Below are positions 27,101-38,648 of a stretch of DNA of 64,000 nucleotides, in pieces (within the stretch, counting starts at the first letter, position 1; the number at the start of each line of letters is the position of its first letter). Source of the stretch: Taenia hydatigena. Lineage: Eukaryota > Platyhelminthes > Cestoda > Cyclophyllidea > Taeniidae. The position numbers were made by a program, and so were the translations under genes. The stretch spans positions 36,094,825 to 36,158,824 of the forward strand of contig JADWOT020000001.1 in the NCBI GenBank assembly GCA_036345935.2, in the 5' to 3' direction. The notes below the pieces were generated by a model. It searched no databases. It worked only from the letters and a program-made list of their open reading frames with translations, and was not told the origin of the DNA.

Positions 27101-28815
27101 CATCAACTGCCAAGCATGAGAATCTACAGCAATACTACTCACAACTTATCAGTAGCACACAAGACTACGTGGCAGAAGTGAAAAAGTACGTTTGCGCAAT
27201 TTTTTCGTGTGAGTTCATTTAATGGTAGTAAGTGAAAGTCATTAGTTATGTCTAGCACGCGAGCTATCTTTGGGACTTGAAGCAAGCATGAGTGTCTGCG
27301 TTAATGCTACTCCCAACTTATCAGTAGCATGCGGAATTATGGAGTGGAAGGGAAAAAGTGCGTTTGTAAGGCTATGCTAGCGTACCTGACATGCCAAGTG
27401 GCTTTGGAGCTTGGAGCAGGACTTGGTGCGTCAAGCACACCGCTGGGTAGGGAATAGCATTTTATCATAACTTAGAGTTGTGAATGCGTATATCTGTGTG
27501 CCTGCTATGGCATAAATGCTCCGTTTGAGGGGTGGGGTCCTTGATCTGGGAACGGTCGCACCACCATTGTCCGAGCTAGAATGATGCATGGCATGGAAGT
27601 ACTTTTTTACCGTTCACCTGAAAGATCAGAAGTTTTTGGCCTGACCTGTTAGCGTACGTTTATTGTTTCACTTCTTTTGCATTTTTATTTAGAGAGCACC
27701 CTACTGGCGTTACTGTTGTCTTGGATAGTCGATCAGGTGAAGACACCAACAAATCTCTCGGTCTGCTTCAACCTCTAGGTCGCTACATTGTCTACGGTGA
27801 GCTGGTACTTTCTACATAAAATAGTGAAATTTAGGCGTCGATATCGTAATGGCTCAAGTGGAATTGTGTCCTTATAATCGCGTAAAATCGAGTTAGCATT
27901 CTGCGATGAGTTAGAGGATTTAGCTTCTTTAAATTGACTTGTTTGCCACATGCGTCACGTATATGTGACGCCTCTATTTACTTGTGGGTCTGACTACACG
28001 TCTCATTTACAACTTTAGCAGGCATTTCTATGAGCTGTGAGGCTCTAGTGACGGCTATTTTTACCGGATCCCCGTTCACCAAGGTGCTTTCTTAATCTGC
28101 CAACTTTTAGGCAATTCGAGTTTTGTCACCGGTGAAAGGAAGAATCTCTTCAATTTCGCAAAATCGGTAAGTCACAGTGATTTGTACTGCTTGAACATCT
28201 TTAAACCCTTCACTTCCATGTTTGTCAACATGAGTTGCACTTATCTTTCCAGTGGATCCAAATGGAACGCATTAATCCTCTGAAGTTGATGGAAGAGAAC
28301 AAGTCGCTTGGTGGCTTCTCATTGAAACAGATGCTCTTCCGTCAGCATCACTCCCTAGTGGTTTTTGAGGCCTGGAGAGCATTGCAGCAGCTTCTGGCGG
28401 AGAAGAAAATTGAGCCCATAGTTGACAGTGAATGGAGCTTTGAAGAGGTGAAGGCATTTTCACATCGCTTAGTTGGCTTTCAGTGGTGAATAATTTCACT
28501 TGTCGTGGTTTTGCCTTACTTCCGTAGGTGAAAGAGGCACTACACAAGCTTCAAGATCGCAAGAATTTCGGAAAAGTTGTCCTTAGCCCGAAATTGAAGC
28601 CGAAGGAGGTAAGAGGGAGGCAACTTTAGCCTTAAGAACCCACGACCCTAGCACTATTCTGAATGCTTGTTCCAAAAATACAATTTAGTTGCTACTATAA
28701 GCTAAACAGTAGTAATTATATTTAGCCCGAGCAGGAAAAGAAGGCTGAGGAGTCGGCTCCAGCCGGAGCGAAGGAGAGTAGTGATTCACCTGGGGTCGCG
28801 ACCACCTCTTCGTAA
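21138..28815 (+). CDS. VAT1: VAT1 homologue (synaptic vesicle membrane protein VAT-1-like MDR oxidoreductase), 9 exons
   Basis: Exons by splice sites and phase: 21138-21373, 23252-23381, 24803-25084, 27043-27185, 27693-27796, 28111-28166, 28253-28447, 28528-28608, 28726-28815. All introns are GT-AG and the join gives 438 residues ending in TAA. The product aligns along its length with animal VAT1, a zinc-free medium-chain dehydrogenase/reductase of the quinone oxidoreductase group, membrane-associated and linked to vesicle and mitochondrial membranes. Visible landmarks are CVLLTGFGGPKYL near the N-terminus, DLMMRQGL, GDEVVVLCDNGTW, the Rossmann nucleotide loop HSAGGGVGTAIGQLAK split across exons 3 and 4, IGTASTAKHE, and the C-terminal KNFGKVVLSP. 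No catalytic zinc ligands are seen, as expected for VAT1. Compared with human VAT1 (393 residues) it has an Ala/Pro/Glu-rich N-terminal extension, an extra Glu/Ala-rich loop in exon 3 and a charged C-terminal tail. ATG 21138 is chosen as the first in-frame Met. Confidence 0.9.
21917..21938. repeat. C homopolymer in VAT1 intron 1
   Basis: A run of C broken by a single G; prone to length variation. Confidence 0.8.
26674..26700. repeat. (CTG)n in VAT1 intron 3
   Basis: About eight CTG/GCT triplets. Confidence 0.8.
26988..27007. repeat. 20-bp palindrome copy 12, in VAT1 intron 3
   Basis: gcatcacgtatacgtggcgc; arms mutated at one base each. It ends 35 bp before exon 4. Confidence 0.5.
27952..27971. 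repeat. 20-bp palindrome copy 13, in VAT1 intron 5
   Basis: gcgtcacgtatatgtgacgc; arms of 7 bp are perfect and the centre GTATAT is near-symmetric. Confidence 0.7.
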
Positions 28816-29143
28816 TCAATTTTCCGAATAATTTTTCCTCTGCTCTACAATCACCGCCACCATTATCCATAGCTGACGTCTTTCGTCATGTACTACGTCG
28901 ATTGTCCCTTTTCCGCCCGCCATTTCATTTGCTTTTTGTGTCTCCTTGTTTACAGCTGAATGTGGCGCATTTAATAATTTTGTTTCGTTTCGTTTTAATT
29001 CGTCCTTTCCACTTTTTTTAATGCGGAAATACAAAGGAAGACGACTATTGTGGACGCTCTGAATCGCTTACTTCCTTGTCCTTGTGCTCCTTTGCTCGGT
29101 CTTGCCTACCTCTATTGTCGCGTAGATGTGTTTTTCGCCTTTA

Positions 29144-29149
29144 AATAAA
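29144..29149 (+). terminator. Poly(A) signal of the VAT1-like gene
   Basis: A canonical AATAAA lies about 330 bp after the VAT1 stop codon, followed by a C-rich then T-rich stretch. It is the first AATAAA after the stop that I can see, which fits a 3' UTR of ordinary length. Confidence 0.55.
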
Positions 29150-31240
29150 GCCCCCTTTTTAAGAAAGCCATTAATGTTGGTAAAGGACTCCTTTCTTCCA
29201 ATTTCCCATTTCTTGGTTATAAACGATGGCTTCCAAAAATAGGCATGAATATTATCTGTGGGTCATTGCGCTAGGTACTATAGCGATTGCAGCCAGGTGC
29301 TTCTGCGAGCACGGTGTTTCGTGGGATCTATCAGACTACAGTGGAGTCTGACATTTACCCTATTTCATCAAAAGGGTTCATATCAAGATGGCGTGACAGA
29401 AAAAGCAGGTGCTATATTCTTGTGGTTTGCTGAAATCTGCGTTTGGTAAAGGTAGCAGTTGAACCTCAACCAGTAGCATGTCAGCCCTCACGTGCGTTAG
29501 TAATACTATCTCATATTAATGTGACTTTTCACAACTTCAGAGAAGGCTTGGAGCTCTACACTATATCTAGTATGATAACTACTTTGCAACACACCGTTTG
29601 TCGAAAACGTGGGGGTTGGGTAAGCTATTCATGTTTTTGCTGAGACTAATTTTGGATAGAGGAATATTAACTAATGATATACAGGAAGAGGACACCACCA
29701 AAGTCGTCCGAAAAGCATGCCATTAAGTGGGAGTAGAATCTACGGCACCGCAGCATCCACGTAGCCATATATAGATTTTAAAATGCCGAATCACCACAGT
29801 TGCTGTTAAGAATAGGGAAACGTGTTAACAGTTGTCACACCTTATCCACCGCAAGCTTGACTTCCTACCTATAACTTTGGCCCGTGTTATATTATTAGAG
29901 TCCTAGCTTCTCTTAGCCTCCTGAAAACTCTTTAAATTAGTAACAACCTATAGCGGTAAAAGAGCTGGGTGGCTATTATTGTGGCTATGAAATCGTGCTG
30001 AAGAACAGAAATATAGCCTAGTACGAGTGACGAATCCACCCAATCAAATGTCCAGTTAAATCAACACTCAATTCGTCAAACACATCATGTCTATTTAAAG
30101 CCTAATAAAGCTTTTAAATGCTAGAACCATAAACGAATTTCATCTGTTTGATGATTGAACTCTTCAGTATGCTAAAGCTTGCAATTTAATAAGGTGTAAT
30201 GCACATCGTTTGGGTCAACAAATTGCAATGCATTACAGCTGCTATACTCAGTAATTAATTTTTAATATAGCACGGTAACAAATTCAATGCTTTTCAAATG
30301 GAACATAGATACCCTACACTTTCACATCAATTTTTATTGATGTTTTGTGGGCGGGCTTTCCAAGGTCACTGTTTGTGTGCATTGACCTACCTTTCCATTG
30401 TATGTTAACTATTGATTAGTCGTTTGCTTCGCCCGTACACAATAATTCGATCGTAAATTTGCCACGTATGCATAATTTGTCTATGTGGAGATCGGGGTTT
30501 AGAATGAATAAATAGGTACAGCCAATGGTTCTCTTCAAATACCAAAGTAGCAAATTAACTTTTTGTGGATAATCACAGCTATCTAGATGTTTTTTATGTG
30601 TGAATGGGATTCTCAGGAGCACAGGAATCCTAGTATCGAAGTATACCATTAGGAGTGATGTGCGATCGCATAGCTTGTAAAGTATTCTGAATTTAGCCAT
30701 TTGAGGGACGTATTTTTGTACAGATTTGAAGTCTCATCTAAGCTTTTACACGTGATTTCTAGTAATGTAAGACGTGATTGCATAGGCGTTATTGGCTTTT
30801 ATTTATCATGCTACCTACTGCGAATATCGTTATGAATAAAGTCATAGGGACAAGAGGTCCTACGTTATTGTCGGTACAGATCTTTAGTTCTCTAACCTTC
30901 TCGTTACTAAGCTGCCATCCGTTTCCGTCAATCTATCGTTCGTTACGAAAATAAGTCCTGATTTGTCGAAGTCGAGCGTGTTTTGAGGTCGGATAACTTC
31001 ATTTTAATGTTACTTTCTAATTTGGATAACTTGATGGAGGATGATATATAATAGTTTATAAGGACCAATTTCAAGTTATTTTTGTCTACATGAAGAAGGC
31101 GAGTCGACAAATACCTATAAAGCTATTTCCACCTTGGAATTTCATGCTAGTGATTTAACTTTCTTTTTTATCCCTTATTTTACCTAAAACATTCCTGAAG
31201 CTTTCTGAAGTAAAACAGCTGTTGAAAAGTTAGTTTATTC
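29150..31240. other. Intergenic region between the VAT1- and GRIPAP1-like genes
   Basis: AT-rich. It holds a possible retrotransposon relic (30416-30700). The GRIPAP1-like promoter should lie here, but no clear core elements are seen. Confidence 0.5.
30416..30700 (-). pseudogene. Possible relic of a non-LTR retrotransposon reverse transcriptase
   Basis: The 94-codon minus-strand frame contains RTSLLMVYFDTRIPVLLRI, then HKKHLDS and LLLWYLKRTIGC. This spacing resembles the region C-terminal to the RT core in RTE/CR1-like LINEs (a conserved PVLLYG-type motif, then KK-x-L, then LRRILG-like). The match is by memory of pattern only; key Tyr/Gly residues are missing and the frame is short, so a chance match is possible. 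Confidence 0.25.
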
Positions 31241-31255
31241 CATTTTTCTTTGCAG
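31241..31255 (+). promoter_or_regulatory. Splice acceptor 25 nt upstream of the GRIPAP1-like start codon
   Basis: A pyrimidine tract ending in TTTCTTTGCAG stops at 31255, leaving a 25-nt leader before ATG 31281. It is either the 3' end of an intron in the 5' UTR or a spliced-leader trans-splice acceptor. Flatworms including tapeworms use trans-splicing for a subset of mRNAs; the sequence alone cannot tell these apart. Confidence 0.5.
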
Positions 31256-31280
31256 GAATAGTTGCCATGCTCTAAGCACC

Positions 31281-34200
31281 ATGCAGACCTCAATCTCAGC
31301 CGAAGAGTTCGCCCGTTTCCAGTCCCAATTCCTTGAGCTTCGCAAGCAGAAATACACCACCGAAGAGGACCTATCTCGAGCCGAAAAAAAAGTCATTGCG
31401 TTAGAAAATACTCTCGCTCAACAATCAGGCGAGCTGGCTCAGCTGCAAAGTCGCCTCTCATCCATTCAACGCGCTGGAGACATCGCGACGGTGATTAAGG
31501 AGAACCAATACCTCCGTCAACGCCTCCTCAACGTTGAGTCCTCTTTCCAGCTGCAGATATCCACTCTTCGGGCTGAGTGTGAGCGCCTTCAAACAGAAAA
31601 TGCTCAGCTGAGGAAAACTTGTAGCGTCTCCAGCACCACTGAAGCGGCCGTTCAAACACTGTCCCCCTCTCTTATAGTACCTACAACCTCCACCGCCTGT
31701 CAGACCTTTAAATCCGGTTGGGCATCAGCTGTAATCCAGACGGAAGCAACTTCTGCTGAGGTGGCTGATTGGTTTGCCAAGGCGAAAGAAATGGAGGAGC
31801 TGTTGGAGGTACTTGAATCTGAGCGACGGAATTCTGAGGACTTGATTAAGGAAGTCAGTCGACGGGAGCTGGATGTTGAGCGTCTAGAAGGCGAATGCGA
31901 GGCTCTGCGGAGTGAGCTAAATGTGGCAGAGAGACGGGGAGAACGAGTGCAGCGTGAGTTACAACGACAACTTGCGTCCGCGGTGCGCGCAGCAAAACGT
32001 GCAGCCTCGGGAAATGCGCCGTCATTATCGAGCCTGGTTGTCGTGCCTTCAACTGACCAAAACTTGGATGGAATTTCAGTAGAGTCGTTTAGCTTCTGTG
32101 GAGGCAGTCAGACAACGGGGAATGATAATGGAGAAGTCTCGGAAGCTTCCTCTACCTCGCAGGCGCAAACTCAACAACCACAGCAGCTTCAACAGGCATT
32201 ATTCTTGGAGGAGGATTTAAAGGCAAGAAGTTTCCTAACCCTTTGTGATTTCACCAGGTCTTGGGATTCTAGAGGGTCGCTTAATTCTTTCAGCTCAATT
32301 TGTTTTGTTGACTAACGTAAGACCTCTGCTGAAGGACTAGTCCATTTTCCATATCCAGGTCTGAACCATAAAGTGGTTCTGGAGCCGTTTAAAAGGCAGT
32401 AAGGGATGATAAACCCCTCATTAGTAGGAGGTGAATTTCTTCTGTGGTTTCCCAGATTTTCTGAACTTGGTATTCTTGAGATCTAATGGCTTTTAGCTTC
32501 TTCGTAACAAATAAAACATTTGGAATAGAGAGGTTATGAGTTTCTTCCTAAAATTTCAACACTAGGCTTCCTATTTTTCTTGCCTGATTCCGGTCGTCAC
32601 ACACGTGGCATACGGGCTTGTTCTGTTTATGATTACTGTGATTGTATCGAACTGTATGTCTCAAATGAAATCGCTGACGTGCATAGTTTGAGGATGATCA
32701 AACTTTTCATTGTACACCAGTTAATTTGCCAAAATGATGATAGTAATGATGATTAGAACCATTTGGGGCGGATGAAACGTCTGGGCTCTGGTGATCGAAT
32801 TTCTTCCGAGGCAGATCTTGGTGGCGAATGTGTTAAGCAGTGCTAGAGCCTCAGCGATCCGTATCGAAGTATCAATTTGGCACAAAAATGTATTGTATTG
32901 TATTGTATTGTTTGATCCGTCAGAAAAGGGATTAAGTGCAATTGACGGTATCTGACTTACCATTGATTTTCATGCGTGGAAAACATTATGCTGTCAGGTC
33001 TTAACACTGATTCTGCCCTAGATGGTTTGTTATCATCATCCATTTTTCACATCATGGGAGCGCCAATGTGCAATTTGCGTGTCGCATTTCGACAACAGCA
33101 GGTCTTTTGCCAAATTTTGTTTCAATGCGGTGATTGGTTACTTCTTGACCAATAACAACCATGCCTCAGCTGTGATTGGCTGCTTCTCCACGAATCGTGT
33201 GACTGGTTTGTTTTAGGGCCTATTGGCTCGTCTGTCGGAGGTGCAGGAGGAGAACTGCAATTTGCGGCACAAATTGAAACATCTCCAGTTGGAAGTAGAC
33301 GCCAAATCGAAGATCATTCAGCGTGCACTAAACGACAAGTTCAATTCCACCAGTCCTCATTGCACCAACTCCACTGGTAGGAGTAGTGTTCTTGTTCTTG
33401 TTAACTGTCGACTTGGCCTTAGTACCATCGCACGATTGACCATTAGATATGATATGCACTTTTAGACCCAAAATTGGCTTACTGTTCCCTGGAAAAACAT
33501 TGTTGTCTTAGCTTTCGGCGATGGTTCTTCGATGTCAGCTATCGCAGTAGTATTCAATCGAACAATGAGAAAAGGAAGAGGATTGTGTCACGACCTAACC
33601 ACGAAGGTATCAGAATTCAGCCATGGCGATGCATTTTCATAAATTTCAGTGAGATTATATCAACCACGTCTCCCGATGTAAAATTGCGTCGGGGGACCCA
33701 TCTTAGAGACAAATCAACAACCCAAGCCCACATGGTTCATTCTTCTTCTTGATTTTGCTACCGGGTCAAAAGATGCCAAAACAACGTAGAAGATGCAGTT
33801 ACTGTCAGAATTGAATAACCATCGTACATCTGTTGCACCTCCTTCAAATTAACCTATCTGTTTGTGTCTAACACATAGAGCATAGCCCAGCGAGCTGTTT
33901 GCGTCAGGTGGTCTTCGTTTGTGAATAGGCAAGTATAAACGCCATGCACATGTGTAAAACTGGTAGAATTATAAAAATTCACTATGTATCACTCAACTTT
34001 GGTCGGTACCCTCCACCAGGTGCAATCCACGTGATAGTGTCAGCTCCCCTGCATCATGATGAGGCTTTATTTTGTCCTTGTTAGCCTCTGAATCACACCA
34101 TACTTCAACAGCTGTATCTTCTTCCTCGGCTTCCACAATTACTACAACACCAATTCGACTAGCCTCGGACATGATTTCGACGCTGCGGTCAAAGTTGAAA

Positions 34201-34353
34201 AGTCTGGAGATGTCCTCCTCCACTGCGGCTATGAATTCCACTGAGTTGAAGGGCTTGAAACGCCTTTGTGAGGAGTTGATGACCAGAAATATCTCCCTAG
34301 AGCAGGCTCTCGAAGCTGCCATTGCAGGTTCCAACGGAGATTTGGAAGCCTAG
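31281..34353 (+). CDS. GRIPAP1: GRIPAP1 (GRASP-1) homologue, coiled-coil endosomal scaffold, 3 exons
   Basis: Exons 31281-32222, 33217-33376 and 34085-34353 join to 456 residues ending in TAG. The N-terminus (SAEEFARFQSQFLELR, then an extended heptad-rich coiled coil with ENQYLRQRLL and FQLQISTLRAE) matches the start of animal GRIPAP1. Exon 2 (LLARLSEVQEENCNLR followed by AKSKIIQ) and exon 3 (LKRLCEELMTRNISLEQALE) match its C-terminus in the same order. GRIPAP1 is a Rab4-effector/GRIP1-binding protein of recycling endosomes, known mainly in neurons. The protein is far shorter than human GRIPAP1 (about 840 residues): the central coiled coil is replaced by a Ser/Thr/Gln-rich stretch. The first intron must start with GC (AAG|GCAAGA) to keep the frame. 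If exon 1 read on instead it would end at a stop at 32315 and lose the conserved C-terminus. Confidence 0.75.
32886..32911. repeat. (TATTG)n in the GC-AG intron
   Basis: Four copies of TATTG. Short tandem tails like this can mark the 3' end of non-LTR elements, but no element body is identified. Confidence 0.7.
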
Positions 34354-34446
34354 TTATTTTAACCTATGTCATTCCTTCTTCCGTCTCTCTTTTTTGTCTT
34401 TTGTGATACCCTGACACATGTGATATTTTAACCTGACTTCTTTACA

Positions 34447-34864
34447 TCATTTAAAATACCTCCTATTACACCTGTTCTTTCTTGGAGATGTAAGGTCGCG
34501 GGTCCCTACTTGCTTTAAAATTTTCGCACTGTTTTCGTTACCGTCCGCTGCAAGAGAACTACTCCTGACGAGCTTGCCACTGCCGGCCGGTTGTTTTGTA
34601 GGCGGTTCAGTACCTTTAACTTGTCCTGAGTGTTCTGTTATGCTTTTAAGCTTTAAATTTGTTTTCATCTTACGTAGAACTCTAGAGACATGCTGTTTCA
34701 TGCTCATGTCGATTGCTAATGTCTGCGTTTGGTTTTCCCCCAACTTCCGCTTCCGATATTTTTGTTTCATTCCCGGTAACTGGTTCTGTAGGCAGTCTAT
34801 CCAGAACGATCTGCATTCATGAGTTTGCCGCGAACTGGTGTTACAGAGAATAGTGGGATTTCGG
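34447..34864 (-). CDS. Terminal exon of an unrecognised basic protein
   Basis: A 138-codon open frame runs on the minus strand from a strong acceptor (CACCTCTTACCTTTTCAG just above 34864) to a TAA at 34447. One nucleotide at the start completes a codon from an upstream exon I could not find. The product is strongly basic and Ser/Lys/Arg-rich: MKQKYRKRKLGENQ near the middle, then VSRVLRKMKTNLKLKS, ending in RKNRCNRRYFK. If translation began at the internal ATG at 34770 it would be about 107 residues. It is convergent with the GRIPAP1-like gene, whose stop lies 94 bp away. I recognise no family. A second frame from the same acceptor gives only about 21 codons. Basic composition suggests a nuclear or nucleic-acid-binding role, but this is a guess. 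Confidence 0.4.
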
Positions 34865-37029
34865 CTGAAAAGGTAAGAGGTGAAATGAACGGTTGATAGG
34901 GACAACGGTGCTGAGAGCTCACGTTTGCGTGCCCCTTCTAAGGGTTAAGTCCTTTTGGGAAATTGGCACCCCTAATAGGCTCGCATCCCGTTTAGAAAGA
35001 AGGATAGGGTGTAATAGTGATTATTCCAAAGAATGACCTGTCTTGAGGGCCCTTCTGCCGTTCCCTTTATTTATAAAAAAGTTATTTGAATACTGTTTTG
35101 TCTACCGTTCTCGAGACTGCACCTACTTAAACTTATTCAGTAGCACCCGGTTTTATTTGGCAAAATTTTCTGTGTACTTGATTCATAGAGCGAAACGCCT
35201 ATTCAAGATGTAATAATCTACAGTGAAGTGATCACCTAAATATCGTGAGCATACTTTTCTGGTTTATAAGCCTTTGATTGGGACACCTGATTTGAGAATG
35301 CGCCATCATGGTTGGGAACGTCAACGCCGGACAGACGGGCAGGTGCCTAAACGGCTTCAAAATGTGCATTTTGTTCCATTTGTGGAATACCAAGTGGCTG
35401 AGTGCAATTTTGTGGTTAGTAGGGCTGAAATTGTCTATATCTGCCTTCATTCAGAAGGTGGTGGATACCATATTGGATGAACTCCTTTTCATGATGGATT
35501 TCGTCAATATGGCACACTGTGTTCAGTACGGTTCCTATGCCTACAAAATTTCAAATCCTCATTTGACTTGACAGCCAATCACACACTGCTGTACTTTTAA
35601 ACAAGCGGTCCAACAAAGTACAACCGATCCCGGGGGCTGCCAATCAGAGCGGTCACACCCCAAGAAGCTCTTTCAAAGCACTCTTCAGCCCTCAATGAAA
35701 TCTAAACAAAACTTGTCAGGTTAGTATTATGGAGGTCTCTAATTGAAAATATTGGCACAAGGCATTTAGCCGAACCCACTGATTATCTTCAATCGCATCT
35801 CAAATGGCAAAAGGGAAGAAAGGCGTGGCAAAATCTCGGCATATCCAATTCAGCGATGTCACTGATAAACCATTGGCGACTGTCAGTACAGATCCACGGC
35901 CTCCAGTGGGCGAGTGAATGGATCACAATGACTAACCAGTAATAATTGATGGCTCTACTCTGAGTCATTTCAAGAATGACCGTAAGTCACGAAACTCTTA
36001 AGGAGCTTCATAGTAATTGTGCAGTTCCACTCTCCAACGCCTATCTGGGAAGGTAAAGTAGCTGCTTGGGTAACTCGTTGTAGAGTCGAGGTGTTGGTGC
36101 AACCTACGTGGAGACCGAAGGTGCTCGGCGACTTCAAGTGGAGTTTATTCAACCCTGAAACGGGATACGGACCTGCTCAAATGATTGTCACAGTAGTTGG
36201 AAGACGTAAACCAATAGCTGGAGGTGGAGAATTTGTCACCACTCATCCACATCACCTGTCTTCCTTCCCAGCAGCATCGTGGGAGTTGATTGGTCTGTAG
36301 ACGTCTTCGGTTCCTCCTCTCAGACCCGTTATCGGGCCATAACTGCCCAAAGTTTGAACATTTTTTTTGCAGCTAGAAAGGAACTAACAAAAATTTGGTG
36401 GCTCGTTTTTATGAAGTAAGGGGATGGTTGTCAAAGGATAAAAGCTTTTCCACCTCCAAGAGAGGGGAGTCATGACGTAAAAGCAGGGTCGTTTTAGTTT
36501 GTGTTGCTAGGGCATAACTTTGGGCAAACGAATCAAATTGCACAGGCGACTGAGGTAATTTCGGGTCAATGTTTTTTTTTACCATCACTGAGACCCCTCC
36601 TAATGCTGCCATGGGGATTTGACATTTGTTTAACTGAATACTCCATTAAGGGGGTCTCTTAAAGCCATATTGGAGTGTTCTTTTGCTCTATCCGTGTGGC
36701 CTTTCTGTTGTGACAAGTGGCCTTCCAGCTGTCCTGGCCACATCAGTGATAAATCGACTCTCGCCTTGGTGGTGGGAGGAGCAGTGCTGCCCTTTCTGGC
36801 TGTTTATCAACAAGCAGCCTTCAGAGTTGTTCGCGCCTGTGACGCCCCGAGTTGAGAATTGAGTGAAGCTACGCAAGTGTCAGGAAGGTCGGACGCACCC
36901 TGGAAAGTAAAATGACAACTTTTTGAAGGTACTTTGAGGTAGGCTGGAAAAAGTGCCCTCCGGGAGGGCTTCCAAAGAACGAAGCGAGAAAAAGAGTGTC
37001 AAGTACGCCATTGCCTTGTTCGTTCAGTT

Positions 37030-37200
37030 GCTTCGCATCCATCCAATAGCGCATCCCGTTTCCTTCTATTTTATCTATCTTGCTTACTTCATTCCCATAT
37101 CCTTTCATTCATCCATCTTATATCCACCCACTCCATATCCATCTACCTCGTAAACTTTCATCCAACCGCTCTGTACCTATCCATCCTGCATGCATCGATT
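37030..37200. repeat. Short CATCC-rich tract
   Basis: Repeated CATCCATC, TATCCATC and CATTCATC words, of the same type as the longer tract 2.2 kb further on. Confidence 0.5.
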
Positions 37201-37904
37201 CACTCATCACATTCTTCACAGAAAGTTTTCCTTGATCTTCCTGATGCACCTCTAAGGCTGGAATCGTCACCAGAACTTAGAGTTTCCATTCTGTTTCCGG
37301 CAGAATCATTCTGGTGCCTTTCTTACACAAAATTCAGCTTGACAACTTTTTACTGGAAGTTCTGTGGACTCATTAGGCTCGAGTTCTATCCATCGGGTTC
37401 ATTCAACCGAAAGACCATTTTCAGGTTCCACTTTAGTGCAAAGTGGATCTCCGCAAACCCAATCACCGTTCGTCTGCTAAACAATGGGGAGAGAAAGAGG
37501 CTCGGTTGCTACAGGCTGACGCTGTCAGGATTAAAAACAACACAAAGTCCATTTTTTGGCCTTACCACAAAAAGTCCGACGACAAGGGAGGTGGAAATCC
37601 ACTTTCCCATTGGGGCACAAATCTGTAGATATGTGAATGAACGGAGGGATGAAGGAGGGGTATGGCTCTACTTACAAATACTTTTGACTCCTAGTTAAAT
37701 TATGAATGAATTTAACTTAGGCGTTAACTCTGGAAGGCGATTTGTTTGTCAAACCTGTCATACGAGTCTGTCTCGAATGTCAGTCAACCACCTCAATAAG
37801 GATTGTTTTATTGTTCCATTGTAGAAAAGTAGTAGAGATAAAGATTTTTCCCTCCGCAGACTAAGAATGCCGATTAGATCAATCAAATTGAGCCAAATTC
37901 ATGC

Positions 37905-37924
37905 GTGTCACGCATTTGTGACAC
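37905..37924. repeat. 20-bp palindrome copy 14
   Basis: gtgtcacgcatttgtgacac; intact arms. Confidence 0.65.
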
Positions 37925-37933
37925 CTGACTCAT

Positions 37934-37953
37934 ATGTCACCTATATGTAACGC
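37934..37953. repeat. 20-bp palindrome copy 15
   Basis: atgtcacctatatgtaacgc; only 29 bp after copy 14, right arm mutated. Confidence 0.5.
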
Positions 37954-38648
37954 CGACCCCAAATGTGTTGTAAACCTTGTCCTCTGCCCTCGCCAATACT
38001 ATGACCACCAAAAAGTTGTTGGATGATTTAAGACTACATTTGCGGTGGTAAAAATGTCCTACGGTGATTCCTCATTCCCACAAGGGGGCCCATCAACCCA
38101 ACAACTTCGACGAATTCATCTGTCCTCCTCCCAACTCTTCCCTAGTCCCCTCACCTGTATACACACACTTTGTAGTTGTTAATCAGGTGATTAGTGGAGT
38201 TTTTTTGACATATCATTGGCAAGTAAGCCCGTTTCACCTTTACAAAAAAAGCACCAATGATCGAATGTGTTAAGAGCTGTTACCTGGTATTAAGGTGGAT
38301 AGAAATGAATTCGCGATACAACGAGGTGAAGACCGCATCTGTCTGCAACACCAAGATCGGCTTTTGCTTAACAGATGGGCAACTTAAGAGCTTGGAGTGA
38401 GATCCACAAAGTTCAAAATTATAAAGTTATTTGCCTCTTCATAGAATATGCGCCTGTCTTTTGGTTTGACGTTCACTCCTTACTGGTAGTTTCGAGGATC
38501 CTTTTTTACTGGAAATTGAAGCCAAGCTCAGACTCTGAGACGTTTGGTCTTGTACATGACAAGTACTGTCCACCGACCCGCGCGTGTGTTATGGATCCGT
38601 CTAAACGTACGTGGATGTAGTAGTAGTCATATGTCCGTGCAGAAGCTT

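Larger units (their letters stand above)
34910..38640. other. Gene not resolved
   Basis: Upstream exons of the minus-strand basic protein (34864) would be expected here but none is convincing. A 67-codon minus frame with its own ATG (36612-36409) and a 93-codon plus frame (36019-36300) look only mildly protein-like. Two palindromes sit near 37.9 kb. Confidence 0.35.
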
